From the NCBI GenBank assembly GCA_963621965.1, contig CAVFGN010000003.1:21230-85229 (forward strand): a DNA stretch of 64,000 bases. The letters run 5' to 3'. A program made the position numbers and the translations under genes. Of the stretch, positions 26,067-35,546 are shown one piece after another. The notes beneath the pieces are model-generated. The model saw only the letters and a program-made list of their open reading frames with translations, made no database searches and had not been told where the DNA came from. Numbering within the stretch: the first letter of the stretch is position 1; every line of letters starts with the position of its first letter. The DNA is from JAEELC01 sp963621965 (GTDB taxonomy: Bacteria > Bacillota_I > Bacilli_A > Acholeplasmatales > Anaeroplasmataceae).

Positions 26067-26876
26067 ATGAAATTAATTGTTATTGATTTGGATAATACAT
26101 TGTTAAAAAGCGATGGATCTGTTAGCGAATACTCAAAAAAATGTTTACAAAAATATGAAGAATTAGGCTATTTAGTGGTTCTTGCAAGTCAAAAGAATTA
26201 TGGTGAAATGAAGATAATTCATGACACACTTGGTCTTAAAAGTCCTATTATTTGCGAAGGTGGTAGTGAACTTTACTACTTCAAGAGTGAGGTTGAGGAT
26301 GTAGTTATGAGTATTGATATAAATGTATTACGTGATATATTTAGTGAAAACTACGATTATATTGTAAGTGCATTCTATCATTATAAAACAAACTTATTTC
26401 TACATAAAAGAATGGATATAATTACACCATTATATGGGATAAATGCAACAACTAAAATTCATGAAAATGATTTTTTAGATATGGAATTATTGTATCCTAA
26501 TATGATTTTTACAGTGATTGATAAGAAAAACAACGAAAAATTCTTAGAAAATTTAAGAAAATATAATGACTATATTGAATTAACCTCTCTTGGAGCTGAT
26601 TTAGATTATGCACTTTATTATATAAACATTAAAAATGTAGATAAAAGTTATGCTACCATAGAAATAATGTTAAAATATAATATATCAAAAGATGATTTAA
26701 TTGCCGTAGGTGATTCTATAAAGGATGTAAAGCTTCTTAAAATGCACGGAGAAACTGTATGCATGATAAATGGAGAAAAAGAGGCTAAAGAAGCTAGCAA
26801 ATATATATCAGAGTTTGATAATAATGCTGACGGAGCTGTTAAAGCTATTAACAAAATATTAAATATCAAGATTTAA
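26067..26876 (+). CDS. Cof-type HAD phosphatase
   Basis: HAD family IIB (Cof-like) phosphatase, 269 residues. Motif I is VIDLDNTLLKSDG, motif II lies in LASQKNYGEM (relatives have T or S with R nearby), and motif III/IV is LIAVGDSIKDVKLLKM. The cap domain (about 80-190) is the alpha/beta type II cap. Typical substrates are sugar phosphates, flavin or pyridoxal phosphates; none can be assigned. GGTGAG precedes the ATG. It is the only complete gene of the window on the + strand, bounded by a divergent promoter region and a bidirectional terminator. Confidence 0.88.
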   Translation: MKLIVIDLDNTLLKSDGSVSEYSKKCLQKYEELGYLVVLASQKNYGEMKIIHDTLGLKSPIICEGGSELYYFKSEVEDVVMSIDINVLRDIFSENYDYIVSAFYHYKTNLFLHKRMDIITPLYGINATTKIHENDFLDMELLYPNMIFTVIDKKNNEKFLENLRKYNDYIELTSLGADLDYALYYINIKNVDKSYATIEIMLKYNISKDDLIAVGDSIKDVKLLKMHGETVCMINGEKEAKEASKYISEFDNNADGAVKAINKILNIKI

Positions 26877-26908
26877 AAAAGGCTGAACTAAAAAGTTCAG
26901 CTTTTATT
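26874..26908. terminator. Bidirectional terminator between HAD and MutS-like genes
   Basis: GCTGAAC (26882-26888) and GTTCAGC (26895-26901) form a 7 bp stem with AT-rich flanks. T runs follow on both strands (TTTTATT on +, TTTTTT on -), serving the two convergent genes. Confidence 0.85.
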
Positions 26909-28667
26909 CATCTATTATTCCTGCTAATTTAAGTAAATAAATAGCATTTCTAGTTTGAGACACACCATCATGAATCTTATAATCAAATTTAATCTTATCG
27001 TCTTCATAATGTTCTAAGAAGTGATAATTTTTAACACCATCAATATTACACAATTCAGGATCATGTGTAGTTACAATAGAGTAAATATTATCTTTGTTTA
27101 ACTTTTCGATAGCCTTAGTTGCACCTATAATTCTATCTTTTGTATTAGTACCTTTAAATATTTCATCAACTAATACTAACATCGGTTTATTTTCTTTAGA
27201 ATAATCACATATAGCTTTAATGCGTAATATCTCACCATAGAATGTAGAGATATTGTTATTAACATCATCAACTACTTTCATCGATGTAAATAGTTTTAAA
27301 ATCGGAGCTTCAAAAGAATCAGCACACACAAAGGCACCTGCTAAAAATAAAACATAGTTAGTACCAATAGAACGCATAAATGTAGTTTTACCAGACATAT
27401 TTGATCCTGTAATTATATTTCTATCCTTAAATACAAACGAGTTAGGAATACATTTAGCGTCTTCTATCAATGGATGTTTAATATTAGTAAACTCAAACTT
27501 TGTGCTAATATCTGGTTTTGATGCAGTATCTCTTACAAGTTCTATAGTAGCTAATGATATTAGTGCCTCTATCTCACCAATCGAATTTAGTGCTTCGTAA
27601 ATCGAGTCTTTATGCTTTTTTTGCCAAACATTGTAAGCTAGTACAATGTAACTATCTATCATAAATAATCCATTAGATAATATTTGAAACAATATATTCT
27701 TTCTTGATTCACTTATTGAAGAAATAAGATTAAAATGTTTAATTGTTTTACTTGATAAAGTTTTTACATTACTTGTTAAGTTATTTATGTATTCGTTCTT
27801 CGTTTCGTACTTGCTTATTTCGTCTATCAATTCATCATATCCATAAAGTACCTTTTTTGCGTTAGATAAATCATCAGACAATGAACCTGCTTCACTATTT
27901 ATAAACATAGAAGCAAAGAAGCCAACAAAAACAAAAGCAATTGGTAAATAAATACTTACTAATTTGAAACTTGCAAGTATAAATAATGTAACAAGTATTA
28001 AAAAATATACTATAGATATTCCCACTTTAGCAAAACTTGGTTTATATACATTATCTAAACTCTTAAGTCCTGTTTCAATATTTTTCAATTTAATACTTGG
28101 ATTGTTTTGTTTATACTCAAATGATGCGGCTACAATTTTTAGTGTAGAGTCAAAATTAGTTGCAAAATCACTAACCGCTTCTTGTTTCTTACTTAAAGTT
28201 TCTTTATCTATTAAGTTTGCTTCAAGAGAATCTGCAAGACTTTTTTTACCATAAACAGTTTTCGCTACTGTTAAATAATTATAAAGACTAGCTTGTCCAA
28301 AAATATCAAGATCATTCTCAAAATATTGGCCTTGTACGAACTCATTATCTTCTTTTTCTTTTTTGTACTGCGAACTAAATCTAGCTAGGTAATGATTAAC
28401 AGTTTCTTGCATATATCTATATTTTTTATCAATTCTTTTATATTTAGAAACAACAATAGTTAAATAAATCCATATTGCAAAAGTAACTATTAATAAAATT
28501 GTAAAAGGAACATAATTGTTCTTTTTAGATAACATTGTAATAAGAATTACAATAAAAGCTAGAATATCAACAATTCTTATGTTGATAAACTTATTCATAA
28601 CTTTATTATTTTCTTCAATATTCTTATTAATTTCTTGTTTTTTTAAATTAAATTTATCAATTTTCAT
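26904..28667 (-). CDS. Membrane MutS-like ATPase
   Basis: A 587-residue protein with the MutS lever/ATPase half (about 270-587): Walker A GSNMSGKTTF (421-430), Walker B MLVLVDE (496-502), and the switch TTHDPEL with H535. It lacks the mismatch-binding and connector domains. It has two hydrophobic helices near residues 33-73 and two more at 215-256, so it is probably membrane bound. Similar membrane MutS-type ATPases occur in Bacillota and Bacteroidota and have no established role; DNA mismatch repair is unlikely. The ATG overlaps the recX end by 11 bases, with GAGGTAG unusually far upstream. Confidence 0.8.
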   Translation of the reverse strand: MKIDKFNLKKQEINKNIEENNKVMNKFINIRIVDILAFIVILITMLSKKNNYVPFTILLIVTFAIWIYLTIVVSKYKRIDKKYRYMQETVNHYLARFSSQYKKEKEDNEFVQGQYFENDLDIFGQASLYNYLTVAKTVYGKKSLADSLEANLIDKETLSKKQEAVSDFATNFDSTLKIVAASFEYKQNNPSIKLKNIETGLKSLDNVYKPSFAKVGISIVYFLILVTLFILASFKLVSIYLPIAFVFVGFFASMFINSEAGSLSDDLSNAKKVLYGYDELIDEISKYETKNEYINNLTSNVKTLSSKTIKHFNLISSISESRKNILFQILSNGLFMIDSYIVLAYNVWQKKHKDSIYEALNSIGEIEALISLATIELVRDTASKPDISTKFEFTNIKHPLIEDAKCIPNSFVFKDRNIITGSNMSGKTTFMRSIGTNYVLFLAGAFVCADSFEAPILKLFTSMKVVDDVNNNISTFYGEILRIKAICDYSKENKPMLVLVDEIFKGTNTKDRIIGATKAIEKLNKDNIYSIVTTHDPELCNIDGVKNYHFLEHYEDDKIKFDYKIHDGVSQTRNAIYLLKLAGIIDE

Positions 28668-29262
28668 AGAGTATTTTTTCTACCTCACTATTAATAAGTT
28701 CATAAGGATATCCTCTTTGAAGTAAGAATTTCTTAAGCTTATTAATATTTTTTTCGCTTTTTTGAATATCATTAATTCTTTTTAAAATTAATCTGTCTAT
28801 TTCATTAATATATGTATTTTGATCAACATTAGACATTAAATTGCTAGAAATTTTAGAATCTATATTATTTTGATACAACTTATGTTTTATGTAATATTCA
28901 CCGTAACCTTGATAAATATAATAATCAATTAATCTTTTTGAATAATTTAAATCATCTATTAATTTAATTGATTCTAACTGCTCAATTATTTTACTAGTAG
29001 TTATTTCATCTATTCCTTTTTTTGTTAAATAAAGTTCAAGCTTATATTTTGAGCAAGAAAATCGTTCTAAATATTTAATAGCTAATTCATATGAAAAATA
29101 ATAATTAGTGTCTTCTTGTATTTTAGAAAATTGATCTGTCGAAATTTCTAAACCTTTACGTAAATAATATTTAATAATTGTATCTTCATTAGTTATAAAT
29201 TTAAAGTTCTCAAAAACTAAAATATAATTCTTTTTTTCTTTTTTAATGTCTAAAATTTTCAT
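28657..29262 (-). CDS. recX: RecA regulator RecX
   Basis: Modulates RecA filaments. The 201-residue protein shows the three-helix repeats typical of RecX: YELAIKYLERFSCSKYKLELYLTKKGIDEITTSKIIEQLESIKLIDDLNYSKRLIDYYI, then GYGEYYIKHKLYQNNI, and LLQRGYPYELINSEVEKIL at the end. It starts with ATG overlapping the YitT stop (TAATG) after GGAGAT, and ends with TGA. recA is not in this window. Confidence 0.85.
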   Translation of the reverse strand: MKILDIKKEKKNYILVFENFKFITNEDTIIKYYLRKGLEISTDQFSKIQEDTNYYFSYELAIKYLERFSCSKYKLELYLTKKGIDEITTSKIIEQLESIKLIDDLNYSKRLIDYYIYQGYGEYYIKHKLYQNNIDSKISSNLMSNVDQNTYINEIDRLILKRINDIQKSEKNINKLKKFLLQRGYPYELINSEVEKILYEN

Positions 29263-30185
29263 TAAATATAATCTCCTACTATTTCCTTTGTTTCACTAAA
29301 GAAAGTGAAAGCTTTAGGATCAAGGGTTTTAAGCGCATCACGTAAAATATAACATTGTCTTTTTTCAATTGTACAAACAATCATTTTGTGTCCTAAGTTA
29401 GTATAACCACCAACACAATCTAAAATAGTTAATCCTCTATCAAAGTTTTTAAATATATAATCTTTTATAGGTTCAACATCATCTGTAATAATAAAGGCAG
29501 TTCTTCTCTTTCTTGCGTTAAGTGCAAGCACATCACAAACATATCCTGTTAAAAATACGGTTATGCAGCCATATACAACCATTTCAACATTATATATGTG
29601 ACTTTGAGTAATTTGAGTATCATTTAATTGGTATAAATTTAATACAAAGAATCCTGAAATTAATACGACAAACCAATCAGTTAAATACATTGATTTAGAG
29701 TATGGAATATGTAGACGTTGTTGTAATATTTTTTGTAAAATATCCATACCACCTGTTGAGGAGTTAGCACGTAAGCATATACCAATACCAAAAGCTGAAA
29801 TTAAACCACCGACAATAGTTGTTATAATATACCAATTAGACACAGGAATTATTTGTAAAAAGTAATCAGATTTACAATTCAGCAAAGAAAACATCATATT
29901 AAACGTTGGATCTAAAATACAAGCTAAAATTGTTTTTAAAAAGAAATCTTTACCAACAAACACAAATGCACAAACAAGTAATATAGCTTGAGCTATATAC
30001 ATAAATATATAATCTTTATACCATGACATTTTAGCTAATGGACTGTTATTAAAGATAATTGTAATACCTGAAACACCACCACAAACCAAATTAGCAGGTT
30101 TAAAAAAGAAATAATACCCAAATGACATTAAAAATACGCCAATTGTAACGCATATTAAGTCTTTTATAATTGTTTTTTTAGACAT
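29262..30185 (-). CDS. YitT-family membrane protein (DUF2179)
   Basis: Membrane protein with five or six hydrophobic segments in residues 7-200 (LICVTIGVFLMSFGYYFFFKPANLVCGGVSGITIIF is the typical first hairpin; SSTGGMDILQKILQ follows the fourth). A soluble DUF2179 domain is at the C-terminus (KRRTAFIITDDVEPIKDYIFKNFDRGLTILDCVGGYTNLGHKMIVCTIEKRQ). The function of this common Bacillota family is not established. I choose the ATG at 30185; a GTG nine bases upstream is possible. It overlaps the prfB stop, making prfB-yitT-recX-mutS-like one operon. Confidence 0.88.
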   Translation of the reverse strand: MSKKTIIKDLICVTIGVFLMSFGYYFFFKPANLVCGGVSGITIIFNNSPLAKMSWYKDYIFMYIAQAILLVCAFVFVGKDFFLKTILACILDPTFNMMFSLLNCKSDYFLQIIPVSNWYIITTIVGGLISAFGIGICLRANSSTGGMDILQKILQQRLHIPYSKSMYLTDWFVVLISGFFVLNLYQLNDTQITQSHIYNVEMVVYGCITVFLTGYVCDVLALNARKRRTAFIITDDVEPIKDYIFKNFDRGLTILDCVGGYTNLGHKMIVCTIEKRQCYILRDALKTLDPKAFTFFSETKEIVGDYI

Positions 30186-31281
30186 GTTTTTCACTCGCTT
30201 TCATAACTAAATATTGTCTTATGAAATTATCTATTTCACCATTCATTACATCATTTACAAAACTTGTTTCATAATTAGTTCTATGATCTTTTACCATCGT
30301 ATATGGTGTAAATACATATGACCTAATTTGAGAACCAAAGCCGTTTTGTAATTGTTCACCTTTAATTTCTTTAAGATTGAGTTCTTGTTTCAAAAGTTCA
30401 ATTTCAAGTAATTTAGATTTTAAAACTGTCATCGCACTTTCTTTATTACGTAACTGACTACGTTCATTTTGACAAGTTACAACGATGTTTAGTGGTAAAT
30501 ATGTAATACGAACAGCTGAATATGTTGTATTTACGCCTTGTCCTCCATGACCTGAAGATAAATAAGTATCAATTCTTATATCTTCATCTTTTATGACGAT
30601 ATCTAAATCGTTTTTGATTATGGGCGCAATATCAACTGAAGCAAATGTTGTGTGACGTCTTTTGTTTGAATCAAAAGGAGAAATTCGAACTAGTCTATGA
30701 ACTCCTCTTTCTGATTTAAGCAAGCCATATGCATTTTTTCCTTTAAATTCAGCAGATATACTCTTAATACCAACCTCACCTGCTTCATAAGATAGTATAT
30801 TAATTTTTAAATTATGTTTTTTAGCGAAACTTTGATACATTTTAAACAACATATCAGCCCAGTCTAACGCTTCTGTTCCTCCTTGACCTGGATGGATATC
30901 TAAAATGACATTTGAATCATCATATTCTCCGTCCAATAATATAGTAGTTTCAAAATCTGAAATTTTACTATCAAGTTCAAGAATTTTTTCCTCAATTTCA
31001 GTATCTAGTCCCTCAATTTCACCAGATAATTCGATTAATTCGAGGATTTCTGTATTTAAATTCACGAGATCATTATAAGAATTTAACAAATTCTTCTTTG
31101 AATTTGACTCTCCAATAATTTTTTCTGCCTCTTTAGAATTATTCCATAAATTAGGATCATTTATTTTTTCTTCAAGTAGTTTTACTTCAGTTACTAAAGA
31201 CTCATAATTTATACTAATTTTTAATTCAGATAACTTATTTTTAAATGTATCTAAATATTTATTAATTAAAAATTGTTCCAT
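30178..31281 (-). CDS. prfB: Peptide chain release factor 2, no programmed frameshift
   Basis: Recognises UGA and UAA and triggers peptide release. The anticodon-like SPF is at 201-203 (RISPFDSNKRRHT) and GGQ at 246-248 (SSGHGGQGVNTT). The 367-residue frame is continuous from ATG, with no in-frame CTTTGA shift site near codon 25, so the usual autoregulatory +1 frameshift of prfB is missing. Its presence agrees with TGA use as stop in several genes here. AGGTGAGG precedes the ATG, and the secA terminator ends immediately upstream of that site, so expression depends on read-through or on a promoter inside secA. Confidence 0.97.
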   Translation of the reverse strand: MEQFLINKYLDTFKNKLSELKISINYESLVTEVKLLEEKINDPNLWNNSKEAEKIIGESNSKKNLLNSYNDLVNLNTEILELIELSGEIEGLDTEIEEKILELDSKISDFETTILLDGEYDDSNVILDIHPGQGGTEALDWADMLFKMYQSFAKKHNLKINILSYEAGEVGIKSISAEFKGKNAYGLLKSERGVHRLVRISPFDSNKRRHTTFASVDIAPIIKNDLDIVIKDEDIRIDTYLSSGHGGQGVNTTYSAVRITYLPLNIVVTCQNERSQLRNKESAMTVLKSKLLEIELLKQELNLKEIKGEQLQNGFGSQIRSYVFTPYTMVKDHRTNYETSFVNDVMNGEIDNFIRQYLVMKASEKHV

Positions 31282-31293
31282 ATCCTCACCTTT

Positions 31294-31318
31294 TAAAAAA
31301 AGGCTTTTACAAGCCTTA
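31294..31318 (-). terminator. Terminator between secA and prfB
   Basis: AAGGCTT (31317-31311) pairs with AAGCCTT (31306-31300), loop GTAA, then seven T. The prfB ribosome binding site follows directly. Confidence 0.85.
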
Positions 31319-31320
31319 AA

Positions 31321-33843
31321 TTAATGTCTACCGTGACAATATTTGAATTTCTTTCCTGATCCACAAGGACATAGATCATTCATACCAACGTTTTTGAATT
31401 CATTCTTTGCAGGACCTTGATGTAAGGAATCTGTATGAGTATCATTAGTTGAAGTACCTTTTAATCTATCTTCAGGCTCTTGATCACGTCTAATTTGTGC
31501 TCTTAGTAAGAACTTTAATACATCTTTATTAATATTTTCCATCATCTTATTGTATAGTTCAATGCCTTCACGTTGATACATTTGTAAAGGATTGTTTTGA
31601 CCATAAGCTTGAAGAGAAACAGCTTGACGTAATTCATCCATCTTATCAATTTGTTCTGTCCAATGATCATCTAATACTTTAAGTACAATAACACGTAGGA
31701 ATTGTTGATAAATTTCTTCACCAAATACATTTCTCTTTTCGATAAGCATTTTTAATGCGATTTCTTGAAGATAAGAAATAATTTGTCTTTCATCGTATGA
31801 TTTAATTACTGCAAGATCACAAGCACCTTGTCCAAAATAAACAGTATTAAATTCTTTGCAAATTGCTTCATCATCGATATCATACTTGTTATGACCAACC
31901 TCATCCATATGAGATAAACATACAAGTTCAACACCTTTTTTAATCATTTTAACTGCAGTGTCTTCTACTGATTTATCACGAATTATATGCATTCTTTCTT
32001 CATAGAAAGCTTCACGTTGATGTCTAATAACATCATCATATTTTAAAACGTTTTTACGTGCATCATAGTTAGCGCCTTCAATTCTTGTTTGAGCATTTGT
32101 AACAAGTTTTGTAAATGTCTTAGATTCAAGCGGAATAGAAATATCGCCACCATTAGTTAATCTAATTGCAAAGTCAAGACGCTTTTTAAATACATCTCCA
32201 CCGAAACGAATCATTAATTGATCTTCGCTTGATGTATAGAATCTAGTGTAACCAGGGTCACCTTGACGACCAGATCTACCACGTAGCTGATTATCAATAC
32301 GACGAGACTCATGGCGCTCAGTACCAAGAACGCATAAACCACCGACTTCAAGAACACCTTCACCAAGTTTAATATCTGTACCACGACCAGCCATGTTAGT
32401 AGCAATAGTAACTGCACCAAATTGACCAGCTTGTGCAACGATTTCAGCTTCACGTTCATTGTTTTTAGCATTTAATACTTCGTGTTTAATGCCTTCAGCA
32501 GTTAAACGTTGTGATATAAGTTCACTTGTTTCAACCGCAACAGTACCAATTAGAATTGGTTGTCCTTTTGCATGACGTTCTTTTACTTCTTTGATTAAAG
32601 CGCTATATTTAGCATCGAGAGAACCAAATAATAAGTCTGGTGCATCAACTCTTATAATAGGTTTGTTTGTAGGAACTTCAACAACATACATGTTATAAAT
32701 ATCTCTAAATTCCTCTTCTTCAGTCTTAGCAGTACCTGTCATACCAGATAATTTTGAATACATTCTAAAGAAGTTTTGATATGTTATAGTAGCAACCGTA
32801 ACAGTTTCTTGCTTTATTTCAACGCCTTCTTTAGCTTGGATAGCTTGGTGTAAACCTTCACTATATTGTCTTCCCTTTAAAATACGACCTGTAAAAGAAT
32901 CGACAATTAAAACCTCTCCGTCTTGAACAACATATTCAACACCATTTTGGAAAATAAGGTTAGCTTTCATCGCATTATCAATTCTATGAACTAAACCTAC
33001 ATTATTTGTATCGTATAAGTTATCTAAATGGAACATTTGTTCAGCTTTAACAACACCTGTTTCAAGTAATTGAACAGTTCTATGCTCAATGTCTATTTCA
33101 TAATCTTCATCAGCTAATGATTTAACAAATTTATCAGCTTCTGTATATGCAACATTTCCAGTCTTACCACGACCTGAGATAATAAGTGGAGTACGAGCTT
33201 CATCGATTAAAATTGAGTCGACTTCATCGATAATTGCATAGTTTAGACCACGAAGATTAACTAGACCATCTTCACTTGTTGCCATATTGTCTCTTAAATA
33301 ATCGAAACCAAGTTCTGAGTTTGTTGAATACATAACATCACAGTTATAAGCGTCACGCTTTTGTTCGTGAGTTAATTCGCGAATGTTTAAACCAACAGTT
33401 AAGCCTAACCAACGCATTAAGTTACCAATGTCTCCATTAGCTTCACGTCCTGCAAGGTATTCGTTAACAGTAACTATATGAACTCCTTTTTCTTCAAGTG
33501 CATTTAAATAAGCAGGTAAAACTCCAGTTAATGATTTACCTTCACCTGTCTTCATTTCCGCAATATTACCGCCATGAATTGCAATACCACCACATACTTG
33601 TACGTAGAATGGCTTCATGTGTAATAAACGCCAAGCTGCTTCTCTAACTACAGCAAAAGCTTCAGGTAAAATATCATCTAATGTCTTACCATTTTTTAAC
33701 AATTCTTTAAAGTAAGGAGTTTTTGCTTTAAGTTCATCATCACTAAGTTTTGAGATTTCAGCCTCTAAAGCTAAAACTTCATTTGCAATCTTTTGATCAC
33801 GTTTTAATTCTTTTCTTCCAGTATCAAATAATTTCTTTAACAT
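31321..33843 (-). CDS. secA: Preprotein translocase ATPase SecA
   Basis: Motor of the Sec export pathway. The 840 residues contain all domains: Walker A MKTGEGKSL (97-105), DEVD box at 206-209, the preprotein cross-linking domain, NBF2 with GRGTDI and RGRSGRQGDPG, the helical scaffold, and the C-terminal SEC-C zinc motif CPCGSGKKFKYCHGRH for SecB or ribosome binding. GGAGT precedes the ATG and a good promoter lies 35 bases up. In the region order comF-hpf-secA-prfB, known from many Bacillota, one extra gene (33964-35400) is inserted before secA. Confidence 0.98.
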   Translation of the reverse strand: MLKKLFDTGRKELKRDQKIANEVLALEAEISKLSDDELKAKTPYFKELLKNGKTLDDILPEAFAVVREAAWRLLHMKPFYVQVCGGIAIHGGNIAEMKTGEGKSLTGVLPAYLNALEEKGVHIVTVNEYLAGREANGDIGNLMRWLGLTVGLNIRELTHEQKRDAYNCDVMYSTNSELGFDYLRDNMATSEDGLVNLRGLNYAIIDEVDSILIDEARTPLIISGRGKTGNVAYTEADKFVKSLADEDYEIDIEHRTVQLLETGVVKAEQMFHLDNLYDTNNVGLVHRIDNAMKANLIFQNGVEYVVQDGEVLIVDSFTGRILKGRQYSEGLHQAIQAKEGVEIKQETVTVATITYQNFFRMYSKLSGMTGTAKTEEEEFRDIYNMYVVEVPTNKPIIRVDAPDLLFGSLDAKYSALIKEVKERHAKGQPILIGTVAVETSELISQRLTAEGIKHEVLNAKNNEREAEIVAQAGQFGAVTIATNMAGRGTDIKLGEGVLEVGGLCVLGTERHESRRIDNQLRGRSGRQGDPGYTRFYTSSEDQLMIRFGGDVFKKRLDFAIRLTNGGDISIPLESKTFTKLVTNAQTRIEGANYDARKNVLKYDDVIRHQREAFYEERMHIIRDKSVEDTAVKMIKKGVELVCLSHMDEVGHNKYDIDDEAICKEFNTVYFGQGACDLAVIKSYDERQIISYLQEIALKMLIEKRNVFGEEIYQQFLRVIVLKVLDDHWTEQIDKMDELRQAVSLQAYGQNNPLQMYQREGIELYNKMMENINKDVLKFLLRAQIRRDQEPEDRLKGTSTNDTHTDSLHQGPAKNEFKNVGMNDLCPCGSGKKFKYCHGRH

Positions 33844-33877
33844 ACTTTACTCCAATATATAAAAACATTTTATAACT

Positions 33878-33906
33878 ATATTACTATAAAATGCATATTT
33901 ATTCAA
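33878..33906 (-). promoter_or_regulatory. Promoter of secA
   Basis: TTGAAT (33901-33906), 17 bp spacer, TAATAT (33878-33883) on the - strand, between the upstream gene's terminator and secA. Confidence 0.65.
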
Positions 33907-33923
33907 TAATTGATATTATTTTA

Positions 33924-33956
33924 CAAAGAAAAATCCCTTTATTTCTAAAGGAATTT
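33924..33956 (-). terminator. Terminator of the 478-residue orphan gene
   Basis: AATTCCTTTA (33955-33946) pairs with TAAAGGGATT (33941-33932), one mismatch, loop GAAA, followed by TTTCTTT. Confidence 0.8.
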
Positions 33957-33963
33957 TCAAGTA

Positions 33964-35400
33964 TTAATTTTTCATATCTTTATCCTTATTAATTTGATTA
34001 TCAAGGATATTTTCTTTTTGATGAACTAGATTTATTTGTTTATCATTTTTTACTTCACGTACATCAATTTGTTTAATAGCTTCATTTGTTTTTGCAAAAT
34101 TCATACCATGGTCACGAACAACTTTATCAAGTCCATGAATTACGACGTTACTGTATTCGCTAAATACCTCTTTATTAGCTTCGTGAATTACATTTTGGTA
34201 ATTGTTTAAATTTTTGATTCTCTTTCCTGTAAAGAAATTTATAACCTTATCCCAAAAACCAAATGTTTTTTCAAACTTTTCTTGATCATGATTTAAGTAC
34301 ATTGGTTTAACATTTGCACTAAACTCGTTTTGAGAAGAGTTAATCTGAATGTAGTCGATACGTGCATTCTTATTTATCACATTATCTATAAATATTTTAG
34401 GACATACATTACCCAATTGGTAACCGTCTAAATTATTTCCTGCAAGTTCATGTAAACTATGACCATTTAATAAAATCAAATCATACCATTTAAGATCTAG
34501 TTTTTGAGCTGTTTTATATTCATTAGTTCCTGGTGGTAAAATTGACTCTAATACCACTCCTGTATAGAAAATATAATCGCTTAAGGCACGCGCATCTTTT
34601 TTAGACATATTTGTATTTTTTTCGTTTTTTATAATTTTTGCATATTTATAAATTTCTTCTGTATCTATATCAACAAAAACTTTATCTTTATATTTACCAC
34701 GGTTTAATTTATTTTTAGTTTGAAGTTCAATAGCTCTAACACCTACATTACCAGTTTTTTTTGCGGATGCATTTTTTGCACTAAAATCTTTAACTGCTGG
34801 GTATTTTAGAGTATCTATTTCAAATTTAGAAAAGTTTTCATAAATTTTTGAAGTACAGTAAGTACTACCTAATACATCTTCATCATATTTTTGAAGTTCT
34901 TTTACACTCTTATTTTTTTCAAGTAATTCGATAAATTCGTCATGCTTTGTACCAAAGCATTGAGCTAAGCGGGCATATGCGACGAAAAATTCAAGATCAC
35001 GAGGTTTAGAAGAATCCATTTTATCAATATTTTCAATACCAAATTTTTGGAAGTCAAATAAATTTTTTAGTTCACGACTTACATTCATTTCATATTCTTC
35101 TTTATTTTCAAAATTTAAAAATGCATCTATTAATTCATAAGATTTTGCCTTAAACTTAGTTTCAGTATCTAAGTTCATAGTGTATGCATACATAAACATC
35201 ATATCCGAAAAGTCTCTACAATCGATTGCTATTCCATTAATTGTAGGTTTTCTAGATGTAATATTGTGCTTATCTAAATATTTACGAAGTACTTCTTCAA
35301 GCCAAGTAGATTCCTTTTCAATTTTAGCTAATACTTCATCAAAAACAACATCACTTTTTATATATTCGTTTTCATTTACAATTTGAATTTCTTTTTCCAT
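33964..35400 (-). CDS. Unrecognised 478-residue soluble protein
   Basis: I do not recognise a family. No signal peptide or membrane segment is seen. It is charged and probably mainly helical; aromatic-rich parts include SDMMFMYAYTMNLDTETKF, DLEFFVAYARLAQCFGTKHDEF and LKWYDLILLNGHSLHELAGNNLDGYQLGNVCPKIFIDNVIN. The last 50 residues are Lys/Asn-rich and look disordered. It lies between hpf and secA with its own terminator and a TATAAT at 35442-35447, so it is an independent unit dropped into a conserved neighbourhood. A weak AAGGA with a long spacing precedes the ATG. Codon use and base composition look like the neighbours, so recent transfer is not evident. Confidence 0.6.
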   Translation of the reverse strand: MEKEIQIVNENEYIKSDVVFDEVLAKIEKESTWLEEVLRKYLDKHNITSRKPTINGIAIDCRDFSDMMFMYAYTMNLDTETKFKAKSYELIDAFLNFENKEEYEMNVSRELKNLFDFQKFGIENIDKMDSSKPRDLEFFVAYARLAQCFGTKHDEFIELLEKNKSVKELQKYDEDVLGSTYCTSKIYENFSKFEIDTLKYPAVKDFSAKNASAKKTGNVGVRAIELQTKNKLNRGKYKDKVFVDIDTEEIYKYAKIIKNEKNTNMSKKDARALSDYIFYTGVVLESILPPGTNEYKTAQKLDLKWYDLILLNGHSLHELAGNNLDGYQLGNVCPKIFIDNVINKNARIDYIQINSSQNEFSANVKPMYLNHDQEKFEKTFGFWDKVINFFTGKRIKNLNNYQNVIHEANKEVFSEYSNVVIHGLDKVVRDHGMNFAKTNEAIKQIDVREVKNDKQINLVHQKENILDNQINKDKDMKN

Positions 35401-35499
35401 AATATCACGTTCCTTTTTGTTATATTATTTTTAACACTCTTATTATAATATGCGATGTAGGACAAGATTATTCATTTAATTTTTTAATCAACTAAGTAT

Positions 35500-35533
35500 A
35501 TAAAAAGGCTATAAAACCTAAATTCTATAGCCT
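35500..35533 (-). terminator. Terminator of hpf
   Basis: AGGCTATA (35533-35526) pairs with TATAGCCT (35513-35506) around a 12-base loop, followed by TTTTT. Confidence 0.8.
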
Positions 35534-35546
35534 AATTATAAACTTA

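Noticed and set aside
30178..31281. Programmed frameshift in prfB
   Set aside because: The frame is continuous from a well-placed ATG and no CTTTGA site occurs near codon 25.
32214..32471. 85-codon open frame inside secA on the same strand
   Set aside because: It is a shadow of the intact secA frame with no site for initiation.
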